From Limnobacter sp. (lineage in GTDB: Bacteria; Pseudomonadota; Gammaproteobacteria; Burkholderiales; Burkholderiaceae_B): a DNA stretch of 64,000 bases. The first letter of the stretch is position 1. Every line of letters starts with the position of its first letter. A program made the position numbers and the translations under genes. Below, in pieces: positions 38,071-46,748 of this stretch. The DNA lies in assembly GCA_029866125.1 (NCBI GenBank), contig JARWZZ010000021.1, forward strand, positions 40,241 to 104,240. Reading direction: 5' to 3'. Below the pieces are notes generated by a model. That model did no database searches. It was not told where the DNA came from and saw nothing but the letters and a program-made list of their open reading frames with translations.

Positions 38071-39018
38071 ATGTCGACACCTTCATTTGAAGTAACACCC
38101 TATATCCGTGAAATTGGTCGCGGTAAAGAGGGTTCCAAAAGTCTGACTCAAGTTCAGGCTCGCGAACTTTTTGTCGCCATATTTGAGGGCCGAGTTTCCG
38201 ATTTGCAGCTGGGGGCCATTCTATTGGCCTTGCGCGTCAAGGGTGAAAGCACCAACGAATTGTTGGGCTGTATGGATGCGGTGGACCAAAGCAACTCCAC
38301 CCTTTCCAACCCCTCCCTACAAGCATTGGCTGATTACTCAAAAGCGCGAGAAAAACCGGTCATTGTCATCCCCAGCTACAACGGGGCAAGACGCAAACCC
38401 AATTTCACACCCTATCTTGCAGGCTTGCTGGCCAAAGCGGGTTACCCCGTGCTTGTGCATGGTCTTGATGAAGAGACAACCGGAAGAGTCACCACCAACG
38501 CGATTTTTCCATTGATAGATTGGAAGAGGGCGGGCATTGACGTCCAGCCTGTTTTTTTACCTTTAAGCATTCTGCATCCAGGCCTGGAAAAACTGATGCG
38601 TATTCGTGAGGTGCTGGGCGTGCGCAATGTGGCCCACACACTCGTCAAGCTGCTGGTGCCTAAACTTTTTGACAACAGCTTATTAATCACCAGCTACACC
38701 CATCCCGAGTTTTGGGAGTTGCAGCGACAAGTGTTGTCTGCGCGCGGTAAAAAGGCACTCGTGCTTCGAGGGCATGAAGGCGAGGCTGTGGCTGCCCCTT
38801 ATCGAATTCCCCGCATGGATGGCGTCAAAGACTCCAAAACATGGTGCATTCACGAAGGTGAAACCAGTTTTTCTGAGCAACCCGATCCCAAACCTGACAT
38901 CTCTGCAGAGGCCACGGCCAAACTGTCCTTGCAATGGCTCCAAGATTCCGCGAACATGCCACACGGATTTTTAGCGCAATTGAAAGCAGTGGAGCAAGTG
39001 GTGGATGCGAAAGTTTGA
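38071..39018 (+). CDS. ybiB: YbiB family protein (TrpD2-like, DNA-binding)
   Basis: A 315-residue member of the YbiB/TrpD2 family, which has the anthranilate phosphoribosyltransferase fold but binds nucleic acid rather than acting in tryptophan synthesis (known for E. coli YbiB). The N-terminal helical block includes LTQVQARELFVAIFEGRVSD and LGAILLALRVKGESTNELLG. The active-site-like loop reads VIVIPSYNGARRKPNFTPYL, differing from the TrpD glycine loop. RNVAHTLVKLL and LVLRGHEGEA follow. It begins 35 bp after nasA and overlaps the next gene by 14 bp, so it is probably cotranscribed with the nitrate genes; its role there is unknown. Confidence 0.88.
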   Translation: MSTPSFEVTPYIREIGRGKEGSKSLTQVQARELFVAIFEGRVSDLQLGAILLALRVKGESTNELLGCMDAVDQSNSTLSNPSLQALADYSKAREKPVIVIPSYNGARRKPNFTPYLAGLLAKAGYPVLVHGLDEETTGRVTTNAIFPLIDWKRAGIDVQPVFLPLSILHPGLEKLMRIREVLGVRNVAHTLVKLLVPKLFDNSLLITSYTHPEFWELQRQVLSARGKKALVLRGHEGEAVAAPYRIPRMDGVKDSKTWCIHEGETSFSEQPDPKPDISAEATAKLSLQWLQDSANMPHGFLAQLKAVEQVVDAKV

Positions 39019-40234
39019 TGCAGTAGTCATCGGTGCCGGTGCCGCAGGCTTAATGTGTGCGGCCCAAATAGGTCAAAAAGGCAAAACCGTTGCGTTGATT
39101 GACCACAGCGAAAAGCTGGCGGAGAAAATCCGCATCAGTGGAGGGGGGCGTTGCAACTTCACGAACGTTAAAGTCAGCGAAGACAATTTCGTTTCTGAAA
39201 AGCCACGATTCGCTCGCCACATTCTTGCCAAATACACACCTCAAGATTTCATTGGTTTGGTCCAGCGGCATCACATCCCTTTCCACGAAAAGCACAAAGG
39301 CCAGCTGTTTTGCGACCACAAAAGTGACGACATTATTGACATGTTGGCCGCTGAATGCAATTCCGGCAACGTCACATGGATGCGCCCACACAGCGTCACC
39401 GCGATTGAGCATGGCCTGCACGGATTCAGCCTAGCAAGCACCGCAGGTGGCATCGAAACACCCAATTTGGTCATCGCAACGGGTGGATTGCCTGTGCCAA
39501 AAATCGGCGCAACAGATTTCGGGCTCAAAATGGGTAGGCAGTTTGGGCACCGCATTGTAGAGCCCCGGCCTGCGCTGGTGCCACTCACCTTTTCTGATGC
39601 CGTGTGGGAGCCTTTTAAAGCCCTGGCAGGTTTGGCCTTGCCTGTGCGCAGCCGGGGTAGCGAACTCGATGCCCCGTGGTTTGATGAAGATTTGCTTTTC
39701 ACTCACCGTGGCTTGAGCGGCCCAGCCGTGCTGCAGGCCTCCTCATTTTGGAATCCCGGTCAGGCCTTGTCCTTGAATTGGTCGGGTGCAGATTCCGTGG
39801 ATACATTCCGTAACCACATGCAGCAAGCCTGTGTGGGCGCAAAAGCCCAATTTGACAACTGGTTGGCTGGGCTAATGCCCCATGTCCCCAAGCGATTGAT
39901 GCAAGCCTGGCTGGATCAACCTGATTTCGCACCCTTAAGAACAAGAAAAGTGGCTGAGTTGGGTAAAAAGCAACTTCATCCGCTTGCAGATGCCATCGCC
40001 AATTGGCAAATACACCCATCCGGCACCGAAGGTTACAAAAAAGCCGAAGTCATGCGTGGTGGCGTGAGTACCGAGGATTTGAACAGCAAGACGCTCGAAT
40101 CTCGCAAGGTACCAGGGCTTTACTTTATTGGCGAAGTGGTTGATATGACAGGCTGGTTGGGCGGATACAACTTCCAATGGGCTTGGGCAAGCGGCTACAG
40201 TGCAGCATTGGGCGTTGTGCAAAGAATTGCTTGA
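39005..40234 (+). CDS. NAD(P)/FAD-dependent oxidoreductase, BaiN/YhiN (HI0933) family
   Basis: A 409-residue flavoprotein. The Rossmann motif VVIGAGAAGLMCAAQIGQ is near the N-terminus, followed by IRISGGGRCNFTNVKVS, a hallmark of the HI0933-like family. LVIATGGLPVPKIGATDFGLKMGRQFGH, LLFTHRGLSGPAVLQASSFW and the C-terminal GLYFIGEVVDMTGWLGGYNFQWAWASG complete the family pattern. The substrate is not known for most members; some reduce steroid enones. The start ATG 39005 overlaps the ybiB end, which suggests translational coupling. Confidence 0.92.
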   Translation: MRKFDAVVIGAGAAGLMCAAQIGQKGKTVALIDHSEKLAEKIRISGGGRCNFTNVKVSEDNFVSEKPRFARHILAKYTPQDFIGLVQRHHIPFHEKHKGQLFCDHKSDDIIDMLAAECNSGNVTWMRPHSVTAIEHGLHGFSLASTAGGIETPNLVIATGGLPVPKIGATDFGLKMGRQFGHRIVEPRPALVPLTFSDAVWEPFKALAGLALPVRSRGSELDAPWFDEDLLFTHRGLSGPAVLQASSFWNPGQALSLNWSGADSVDTFRNHMQQACVGAKAQFDNWLAGLMPHVPKRLMQAWLDQPDFAPLRTRKVAELGKKQLHPLADAIANWQIHPSGTEGYKKAEVMRGGVSTEDLNSKTLESRKVPGLYFIGEVVDMTGWLGGYNFQWAWASGYSAALGVVQRIA

Positions 40235-40260
40235 GTATTCGCAATATTTGGTGGTATTAT
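40231..40260 (+). promoter_or_regulatory. candidate sigma-70 promoter of rpsU
   Basis: TTGAGT (40231-40236) and TATTAT (40255-40260) are separated by 18 bases. The -35 box overlaps the last codon and stop of the upstream flavoprotein gene. A start near 40267 would give a leader of about 90 bases before rpsU. Confidence 0.5.
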
Positions 40261-40356
40261 CTCGGTCTTTGCCGAATTCTCGGCCGACATGCTATGGCTG
40301 CAACACCGCACCAGTTAGCACTGTTTGAACCCTTATAAAGTTTCGATTGGAGTCCT

Positions 40357-40569
40357 ATGCCTGCCGTTCGCGTTAAAGAAAACGAGCCATTTGAAGTTGC
40401 CCTGCGTCGCTTCAAGCGCACCATTGAAAAGACAGGTTTGTTGACAGAACTGCGTTCACGCGAGTTCTATGAAAAGCCAACAGCAGAGCGTAAGCGCCTG
40501 CGTGCTGCAGCCGTAAAGCGCCACTACAAGCGCCTGCGCAGCCAAATGTTGCCTAAAAAGATGTATTGA
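40357..40569 (+). CDS. rpsU: 30S ribosomal protein S21
   Basis: A 70-residue basic protein matching bS21: [20 protein letters not shown] at the start and [18 protein letters not shown] in the middle. Translation-initiation role in the 30S subunit. It opens the rpsU-yqeY part of the set that in many proteobacteria continues straight into dnaG and rpoD; here those genes follow only after about 4 kb of other genes. A GGAG site precedes the ATG. Confidence 0.97.
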   Translation: MPAVRVKENEPFEVALRRFKRTIEKTGLLTELRSREFYEKPTAERKRLRAAAVKRHYKRLRSQMLPKKMY

Positions 40570-40620
40570 TAGAAATTGGTTAGGGCAAAGTTGGGGCATA
40601 AGCTCTGATTGCCCCTTTCT

Positions 40621-41073
40621 ATGACTCAAATCAAAGCTCAAATCCTCGACGACATCAAAACGGCCATGAAGGCCCGGGAACAAGCCAAGCTTGTCACGTT
40701 GAGGATGTTGTCCGCAGCCATCAAGCAGAAAGAGGTCGACGAACGCGTCGAACTCGATGATGCTGCGGTGCTTGCCATCATTGAAAAACAAATCAAACAG
40801 CGTAAAGAGGCTGCCGTTCAGTTTGAACAAGGCGGCCGTTCTGATTCAGCTCAATCCGAATTGGCTGAAGCCGCTGTACTTGCCGCTTACTTACCTCAGC
40901 AGTTGTCTGAAGACGAAGTCATGGCTGAACTTCGACAAGTCGTTGTTGAGGTAAGCGCTGCAGGTCCGCAGGACATGGGCAAAGTTATGGGCGCAGCCAA
41001 AACGCGTTTGGCGGGTAGGGCTGACATGTCAAAAGTGTCCGGCTGGGTCAAGCAGGTTCTCAACAGCCTTTAA
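40621..41073 (+). CDS. yqeY: GatB/YqeY domain-containing protein
   Basis: A 150-residue protein starting at ATG 40621 (a TTG 12 bases earlier shares the frame). It matches the YqeY family: IKAQILDDIKTAMKAREQAK, VTLRMLSAAIKQKEVDER, AVLAAYLPQQLSEDEVMAEL and GKVMGAAKTRLAGRADMSKVS. The C-terminal domain resembles the tail domain of GatB, suggesting tRNA interaction, but the function is not settled. It is typically found next to rpsU, as here (51 bp gap). Confidence 0.93.
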   Translation: MTQIKAQILDDIKTAMKAREQAKLVTLRMLSAAIKQKEVDERVELDDAAVLAIIEKQIKQRKEAAVQFEQGGRSDSAQSELAEAAVLAAYLPQQLSEDEVMAELRQVVVEVSAAGPQDMGKVMGAAKTRLAGRADMSKVSGWVKQVLNSL

Positions 41074-41445
41074 GTTGTCCTTGAGAGTGCCCGCTAAGTG
41101 AGCCCACTATGCGAGCCAATAAGCAAGCCAAAAGCATTCGCATCCGAACAGCTTTTAAGTAGTTTCCGCAGTCACCCCAAGTTTGCCTAGAAGTTTCCCA
41201 CGCAATCTCTTTCTGATTTCACATCCAGCTTTCATACAAGATTTTTCCCTAAGCATTCCAAACACTTGCTCTCCTTGGTATGCTCAAGGGGTGGGTTTAT
41301 TTCGCTTCATGAATGCCTATGATGTTTTTAGGTAAGAAATCTCAGACGTTTGGCGTTAAACTCTGCGATTCGCTTCGATTTTTTCGAACCATTCTTTGGG
41401 TGCTCTTCGGTATTATCGCGCTCTTCAACTCGGAGGAATTAAATC
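41074..41445. other. intergenic region upstream of terC
   Basis: No gene is supported in these 372 bases; only very short frames occur. I looked for a manganese (yybP-ykoY) riboswitch, which often precedes terC genes, and could not recognise its conserved core. The region should contain the terC promoter but no convincing -35/-10 pair stands out. A strong ribosome binding site (GGAGG, 41432-41436) ends the region. Confidence 0.6.
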
Positions 41446-42219
41446 TTGGAATTACTACTTGACCCAAATATCTGGATCGCATTTTTTATCCTTGCTGCTC
41501 TAGAAATTGTTCTGGGTATCGATAACATTGTTTTCATCACTGTGCTGGTGTCTAAGCTGCCCGCTGACATTCAAGACAGCGTTCGCAGGTTTGGCCTGGC
41601 GTTCGCGATGATTACTCGAATTGGTTTGCTGTTCTCACTGTCTTGGATTATCGGTCTGACTGAGCCGCTGTTCACTGTGATGGACAAAATCATTACCGGT
41701 AGAGATTTAGTCCTCTTCTTTGGTGGCTTCTTCTTGTTGTACAAAGCTTCTGCTGAGATTTATATTCAGGTGGAAGACAAGGAAGAGCACGAGAAGGAAA
41801 TGAATGCTTCTACAGCGAACAAGACAGGCAAGGCTTTGTTTTGGAGCTCTGTAATCCAGATCGGTATTTTGGACATCGTGTTTAGTTTGGACTCGGTCAT
41901 TACTGCCGTCGGTATGGTTGACGAATTGCCGGTGATGGTGGCTGCTGTTATTTCAGCCGTGGCTGTGATGATGTTTGCCGCCAAGCCCATTGGTGATTTC
42001 GTGGAGAAGCACTCTTCCGTTAAAGTGTTGGCTTTGGCCTTCTTGATGATGGTCGGTTTGTTGCTGATTGCAGAATCTTTGGGCGCACATGTGCCAAAAG
42101 CTTATCTGTACAGCGCGATGGGCTTCTCACTGCTGGTGGAATTGCTCAACCTGCGTGCCAAAGCCAAGCGTGAGAAAAAAGCGTTGGCAGCCGCTGGTGG
42201 TGCACATAAAACCGCATAA
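41446..42219 (+). CDS. TerC family integral membrane protein
   Basis: A 257-residue membrane protein of the TerC/Alx/YgdQ family, associated with metal (manganese or calcium) export during protein secretion, or tellurite resistance. The start is TTG 41446, supported by GGAGG nine bases upstream and by the family N-terminus MELLLDPNIWIAFFILAALE. Acidic signature motifs within helices are seen in VLGIDNIVFITVL and IVFSLDSVITAVGMV. A charged loop (about residues 107-122) separates the two halves, and the C-terminal tail is basic. A clear terminator follows. Confidence 0.93.
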   Translation: MELLLDPNIWIAFFILAALEIVLGIDNIVFITVLVSKLPADIQDSVRRFGLAFAMITRIGLLFSLSWIIGLTEPLFTVMDKIITGRDLVLFFGGFFLLYKASAEIYIQVEDKEEHEKEMNASTANKTGKALFWSSVIQIGILDIVFSLDSVITAVGMVDELPVMVAAVISAVAVMMFAAKPIGDFVEKHSSVKVLALAFLMMVGLLLIAESLGAHVPKAYLYSAMGFSLLVELLNLRAKAKREKKALAAAGGAHKTA

Positions 42220-42246
42220 GCTTTGTTGAATTGGCTGTTTATTCAG

Positions 42247-42276
42247 AACGCCCGGTGAGTTTCATCGGGCGTTTTT
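42247..42276 (+). terminator. intrinsic terminator after terC
   Basis: AACGCCCG (42247-42254) pairs with CGGGCGTT (42266-42273) and is followed by further T. The loop is 11 bases. It lies 28 bases past the terC stop. Confidence 0.85.
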
Positions 42277-42294
42277 GCATCTGTTTGCCGTTCC

Positions 42295-42442
42295 TTCGTC
42301 GGCCGTGCGCCTCTGCCTTTGTCTTGGCTGCTTCGTCGGCCAAGTGCCTCTGCCTTTGTCTTCGCTGCTTCGCCGGCCGAGCGCCTCTGCCTTTGTCTTC
42401 GCTGCTTCATCGGCCGAGCGCCTCTGCCTGAGCCGTTGCTGC
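42295..42442. repeat. four tandem 37-bp repeats
   Basis: Copies begin at 42295, 42332, 42369 and 42406. Each starts TTC-TCGGCC and ends with GCTGC; copies 1-3 share CCTCTGCCTTTGTCTT, while copy 4 diverges in its 3' half. They are contiguous with no spacers, so this is not a CRISPR array. No gene spans them credibly. Confidence 0.9.
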
Positions 42443-42500
42443 TTGAAGGGCCTTGTCTCCGCACACCCTCTGCCTGTCCATGCCCCGCACGCAACTCGCT

Positions 42501-42527
42501 GAACCAGAACTTCCTAAGTTCTGGTTC
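42501..42527. repeat. perfect 12-bp inverted repeat
   Basis: GAACCAGAACTT (42501-42512) and AAGTTCTGGTTC (42516-42527) are exact complements around CCT. It forms a strong hairpin in intergenic DNA. There is no T-run, so it is not an obvious terminator. Confidence 0.8.
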
Positions 42528-42554
42528 TAGCTCAAACATGCGTGACGCGGGGGC

Positions 42555-42576
42555 TCTTCAGCCTTGAGGCTGAAGA
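42555..42576. repeat. perfect 10-bp inverted repeat
   Basis: TCTTCAGCCT (42555-42564) and AGGCTGAAGA (42567-42576) are exact complements around TG. It is the second hairpin within 80 bases, part of the same repeat-rich intergenic island. Confidence 0.8.
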
Positions 42577-42878
42577 CCAATGGACAGTTGCGAGGGCTTG
42601 GCGGCGGCCCTTCTTCAATCGCAGCAAGACTTCAGGCTGACGGCGCTTGGCCGACGAAATTACCGTGACAATTGATTGGCAGATTGGCAGATTGGCAGGT
42701 TGCAAAGTTGGCATGCAGGCTATCTCATGCGCACAAGCGCAGGTAGGCTGAACCGACAGAGCGATTCAAAAAGCCGCGCCGGGCGACAGAGGCTCCTAAG
42801 TGCCGATTGGTCAGCCCCTGTGTGGGAGCCCGGAAAACAAGCGGCTTTAAGCGAGTCGGTCTGCCGCCTGCGCTTGTA

Positions 42879-42983
42879 AGCGGCACCAATCACCAGCGCA
42901 AGCGGCACCAATCACCAGCGCAAATAGCACCAATCACCAACTCAGATAGCACCAGTCACCAGCACAAGCAGCATCAATCATCG
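42879..42983. repeat. about five degenerate 22-bp tandem repeats
   Basis: The unit starts at 42879, 42901, 42923, 42945 and 42967 (last copy partial). The core is GCACCAATCACCA; the first two copies are identical and later ones diverge. The array ends 12 bases from the stop codon of the CorC-type gene. A shorter direct repeat of GATTGGCA also occurs near 42674-42700. Confidence 0.85.
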
Positions 42984-42995
42984 AAGTAGAGGCCC

Positions 42996-44309
42996 TTACG
43001 CCTCTTCTTCAAGCGCCTCGTCTGTCTTCGGGTCGGACAAGCGTGCCAATACCTTGTCAATTCGCTTCTCGTCCATGTCCACCACCTCGAAAATCCAGCC
43101 GTCCCACTCCACTGCATCGCCTGTGTTGGGTAAGCGGCCCATTAACAACAGCAGCATGCCGCTGAGTGTGTGGTAACGGCCTTTTTCCTCTTCTGGCACT
43201 GTTTTAATGCCCAAGGTGTCTTTCATGTCCAAGATTGCGATTGCACCATCCAGCAACCAAGATCCATCGTCACGCTGCACCGCCCAAGCGTCTTCGACGT
43301 TGCGGGGCTTGAATTCACCGGTCAAGGCTTCCATCAAATCATGCAGGGTCACAATGCCTTCCAACTCGCCGTATTCGTCGATGACAAACGCCATGTCCAT
43401 GTTGTTGGCGCGGAATTGCTCCAGCAACTCCATGCCCGTAAGGGTTTCAGGCACATACACGCATGCCTGTAGCCCTTCTGCGAAGTTGGGGGTATTGCCT
43501 TTGACTGCGTTGGCCAAGGCCTGTTTGGCGTGGATTACACCAATCAAATTTTCCAAGCCGCCATCACAAACCGGGAAGCGTGAATAGTCGGTCTCAATCA
43601 AACAGCGCAGGTTGTCATCGTCGGACCGCTGTAGGTCGATGTATTCCAGGTCTGAGCGTGGGATCATCAGTGAGCCCAATTGGCGGTCGTCCAAACGGAA
43701 CACGTTGCGCAGCATGGCATGTTCAGTGGATTCAATTACGCCCGACTCTGACCCCTCAGCCAGCATAGCGTGAATTTCTTCTTCGGTTACGCCGCTGTCG
43801 TTGCTGTGCTTCATGCCCATCAGGGTCATCAAGCCGCGAGTGGATGCGGTTAAAAGCCATACAAAGGGCCTGGTTGCCGTAGCCAGTATTTGCATTGGCC
43901 GGGCCACTGTGCGGGCTATGGATTCGGGGTTCATCTGTCCCAAACGCTTGGGTACCAGCTCGCCAATCACGATGGAGGTGTAGGTTACGCCCACCACAAC
44001 CAGCACGGTTGCCATAATTGCAGCGCTGGACTCTTCAAGTCCAAGGGTCATCAACCAAATGGCGAAGGGTTCTGCCAGTACAGCTTCACCGACAATACCG
44101 TTCAAAATACCGATTGAGGTAATACCAATTTGTACGGTCGAGAGGAATTTGGTGGGGTCCTCGCCCAACTTGAGGGCAATTTCCGCTTGCCGATCTCCTT
44201 CGGCTGCCATTTTGGACAGGCGGGCCTTTCGAGCGGTTACCAAGGCGATTTCTGACATGGCAAATAAGCCATTGATCAAAATTAAACCCAATAGAATCAA
44301 CACTTCCAT
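42996..44309 (-). CDS. CNNM/CBS-domain membrane protein, HlyC/CorC (hemolysin) family
   Basis: A 437-residue protein. The N-terminal CNNM domain starts MEVLILLGLILINGLFAMSE and has four membrane segments to about residue 165. A CBS pair follows (MIPRSDLEYIDLQRSDDDN through IDEYGELEGIVTLHDLMEAL). The C-terminal CorC/HlyC transporter-associated domain is near the end (AVEWDGWIFEVVDMDEKRIDKVL). Family members are linked to magnesium or cobalt resistance and ion transport; the old hemolysin name is misleading. GGAG eight bases before ATG 44309 supports the start. It is divergent from dnaG. Confidence 0.92.
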   Translation of the reverse strand: MEVLILLGLILINGLFAMSEIALVTARKARLSKMAAEGDRQAEIALKLGEDPTKFLSTVQIGITSIGILNGIVGEAVLAEPFAIWLMTLGLEESSAAIMATVLVVVGVTYTSIVIGELVPKRLGQMNPESIARTVARPMQILATATRPFVWLLTASTRGLMTLMGMKHSNDSGVTEEEIHAMLAEGSESGVIESTEHAMLRNVFRLDDRQLGSLMIPRSDLEYIDLQRSDDDNLRCLIETDYSRFPVCDGGLENLIGVIHAKQALANAVKGNTPNFAEGLQACVYVPETLTGMELLEQFRANNMDMAFVIDEYGELEGIVTLHDLMEALTGEFKPRNVEDAWAVQRDDGSWLLDGAIAILDMKDTLGIKTVPEEEKGRYHTLSGMLLLLMGRLPNTGDAVEWDGWIFEVVDMDEKRIDKVLARLSDPKTDEALEEEA

Positions 44310-44632
44310 GATGATGCTCCATGAGAATAGGCTTCAATCACGAAATGAGTGTGCATGGTGGAACAACCCTTGTTGCTAGGGGTGCTCAGTGGTGAAATTG
44401 GGCAGCCTTTTGAGGCGGTACGGAATTTGATGCGCTTTGCGAGAGGGCGCTCAGGGCGATTATGCGGGGGGTCGAATGATCGACAACTGGAACTGTCCAT
44501 ATGGCACGGGGGGTGTCCCCTGTACTCCTTTTAAAAATAGGAAGCCTCGATCTTACAAAGGCTTAGCGTTGCAGTCAAATTTAGGGGGAGTTTTGTTATC
44601 CTGTTGCATGTTCCAGGCAGTGAAAGTAATTC
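44310..44632. other. divergent intergenic region, CorC-type gene / dnaG
   Basis: No gene is supported. The region should hold promoters for both neighbours. An inverted pair GGGG/CCCC occurs near 44505-44521, and a possible weak -35 (TTGCAG, 44570) lies upstream of dnaG. Nothing stronger was recognised. Confidence 0.5.
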
Positions 44633-46588
44633 ATGATTCCCCAAAGCTTTATTGACGACCTGCTATTCCGCGTTGACATCGTGGACGTGGTGGGTCGCTA
44701 CGTCCAGTTAAAGCCCGCTGGGTTGAATCTGCAGGGACTGTGTCCTTTCCACAACGAAAAATCCCCGTCATTCACGGTCAGCGCGACCAAGCAGTTCTAT
44801 CACTGCTTTGGCTGTGGCGTCCATGGCAATGCTTTGGGCTTTGTGATGGAGCATTTGGGCTTGAGTTTCCCCGAGGCCGTGGAGTCGCTGGCTGGAAACA
44901 TGGGCATTGAAGTGCCGCATGAAAAGGGGGTGGAGTTGCCCGCCGAGGTGGTGTCCGAGCGCGAGCAGATGTTTGACCTGATGGCCAAGGCCTCGAACTA
45001 CTACAAAGGCGAGCTGAAAAAAGACAAGCGGGCGGTGGATTACCTCAAGCAACGCGGGTTGACAGGCGTCATTGCGGCCAAGTACGGCATGGGGTACTCA
45101 CCCGATGACTATCAGAACCTAATCCACGTGGTGCCTGATTACGACAGCAAGCCGATGTTGGATGACATTGGTTTAACCAAGTTGTCTGAAAATGGCCGCA
45201 GGTACGACCGGTTTAGGGACCGGATTATGTTCCCGATCCGAAATGGCAAAGGGCAGGTGATTGGTTTTGGGGGCAGGGTGCTGGACAAAGGCGAGCCCAA
45301 GTACCTCAATAGCCCTGAGACGCCCTTGTTCAGCAAGGGGCAAGAGGTGTATGGCCTGTTTGAAGGCAGGCAAGCCATTCACCGCATGGGCTACGTGTTA
45401 ATCACCGAAGGTTACATGGATGTGGTGGCGCTGGCCCAGTGGGGGTTTGAAAACGCAGTGGCCACCTTGGGCACGGCGGTGACTGCTGAGCATGTGCAAA
45501 AGCTGTTTAAACAAACCCGCAGGCTTGTTTTTTCATTTGATGGTGACAAAGCAGGGCGCAAGGCCGCTTGGCGGGCGTTGGAGGCCTGCTTGCCGCATGT
45601 CACCGAAGAAAAGATTGCCACTTTTGTGTTTCTGCCGCCTGAACATGACCCAGACTCCTTTATTCGCACAGAAGGTGCTGAGGCTTTTGAATTTGAAGTG
45701 ACCAAGGCGTTGGGTTTGTCGCAATTTTTGATGCAGCACCTGCAAAACAACTACCAAATTGGACAGGTGGAAGGCAATTCCTCTGCAATGGCTTTTCTTA
45801 AGCCCTTGATTTCACAGATACCCGCCTCCACCTACAGGGTGGAAATGGTGCGCCAATTGGCTGATATGTTGGGGCAAACGCCGGTGCAGTTGGCCAGCCA
45901 GTTGGGTTTGTCCGCACGGCGGGCCAGCGAGTCCCAGTTTTACGCAGGCGAGCCGGGCAGAAAAAATGCAGAGGGTGGGCGCGCAGGTGGTCGCGTAGGC
46001 GGTGGCGGCCCCAGCGGTTGGGTGCCTGGGGGTAATTATCAGAAAGGGGGTGGCAACACAAACAGCAAATGGGCCAAGAAAGACCCGTATGCTGGCACCT
46101 TGATGAGTAGCATACGCCCCCAAGCCAAATCGCCATTGATGGCATTGGCCGCCCGTTTGTTGAAGGCGCCGGACCAAATCGCAGTGTTAGACCCTTTGGT
46201 CCATTTGTTGGAGCGTGACCAAAACCCAGTTGCGGAAATACACAGTTTTTTACATTTTGTAGATAAAGTTCGCACAACACCAGAACGGATCGAAGCAGTG
46301 ATGCACAATGCATTTAACGATCAAGTCCATCAAGTGTGGGCCGATACTGTGTTGAAAGAAGCGCATCAGCTTGGTCATTCACTACCAGATTTGACTGAAA
46401 CTTCCAATAATTTTGAAACCGAGTTGAGGGATTCCGTGTATCACTGTAGTGAGTGGTGGTACAAAGCTGAGCTAGATCGTTTGGCTGGGCTTATGCCCCT
46501 TGAGGGGCCTGAACTGGCCTGGTACCACAGTTGTATGCAACAATTTCAAGAACTCAAGCAGAAACGAATTGAAACAAAACCAAGCTAA
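44633..46588 (+). CDS. dnaG: DNA primase DnaG
   Basis: Primase that makes RNA primers for replication, 651 residues. The CHC2 zinc domain is visible at the start (CPFHNEKSPSFTVSATKQFY, then HCFGCGVHGNALGF). The TOPRIM catalytic region shows VLITEGYMDVVALAQWG and RLVFSFDGDKAGRKAAWRAL with the metal-binding acidic residues. A Gly/Arg-rich linker (about residues 440-480) separates the catalytic core from the C-terminal helicase-binding helical domain. The protein is longer than E. coli DnaG (581 aa), mostly due to this linker. It lies 160 bp upstream of rpoD, as usual. Confidence 0.96.
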   Translation: MIPQSFIDDLLFRVDIVDVVGRYVQLKPAGLNLQGLCPFHNEKSPSFTVSATKQFYHCFGCGVHGNALGFVMEHLGLSFPEAVESLAGNMGIEVPHEKGVELPAEVVSEREQMFDLMAKASNYYKGELKKDKRAVDYLKQRGLTGVIAAKYGMGYSPDDYQNLIHVVPDYDSKPMLDDIGLTKLSENGRRYDRFRDRIMFPIRNGKGQVIGFGGRVLDKGEPKYLNSPETPLFSKGQEVYGLFEGRQAIHRMGYVLITEGYMDVVALAQWGFENAVATLGTAVTAEHVQKLFKQTRRLVFSFDGDKAGRKAAWRALEACLPHVTEEKIATFVFLPPEHDPDSFIRTEGAEAFEFEVTKALGLSQFLMQHLQNNYQIGQVEGNSSAMAFLKPLISQIPASTYRVEMVRQLADMLGQTPVQLASQLGLSARRASESQFYAGEPGRKNAEGGRAGGRVGGGGPSGWVPGGNYQKGGGNTNSKWAKKDPYAGTLMSSIRPQAKSPLMALAARLLKAPDQIAVLDPLVHLLERDQNPVAEIHSFLHFVDKVRTTPERIEAVMHNAFNDQVHQVWADTVLKEAHQLGHSLPDLTETSNNFETELRDSVYHCSEWWYKAELDRLAGLMPLEGPELAWYHSCMQQFQELKQKRIETKPS

Positions 46589-46748
46589 TCAGATATAATT
46601 AAAGGTTCCGGTTTAAATTGGATGCGCAAATACCCTTCAAACAGTAGATTTGTAAGGGTTTTACTTGGGTAAATGTACCTGCCCGCATCCACGTTTTGGT
46701 TCGCAAGACCGCCTGAAGAGTGTGCCGAGGGGCTAGTTAAAGGATGCC

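Noticed and set aside
41074..41445. Manganese (yybP-ykoY) riboswitch upstream of terC
   Set aside because: The conserved core motifs could not be found by eye; only general AT/GC mixed sequence is present.
42295..42442. 37-bp repeats as a CRISPR array
   Set aside because: Copies are contiguous with no unique spacers, and no cas genes are near.
42231..42989. Short open frames in the repeat island
   Set aside because: They are made of the tandem repeats, overlap one another on both strands, and have no ribosome binding sites.
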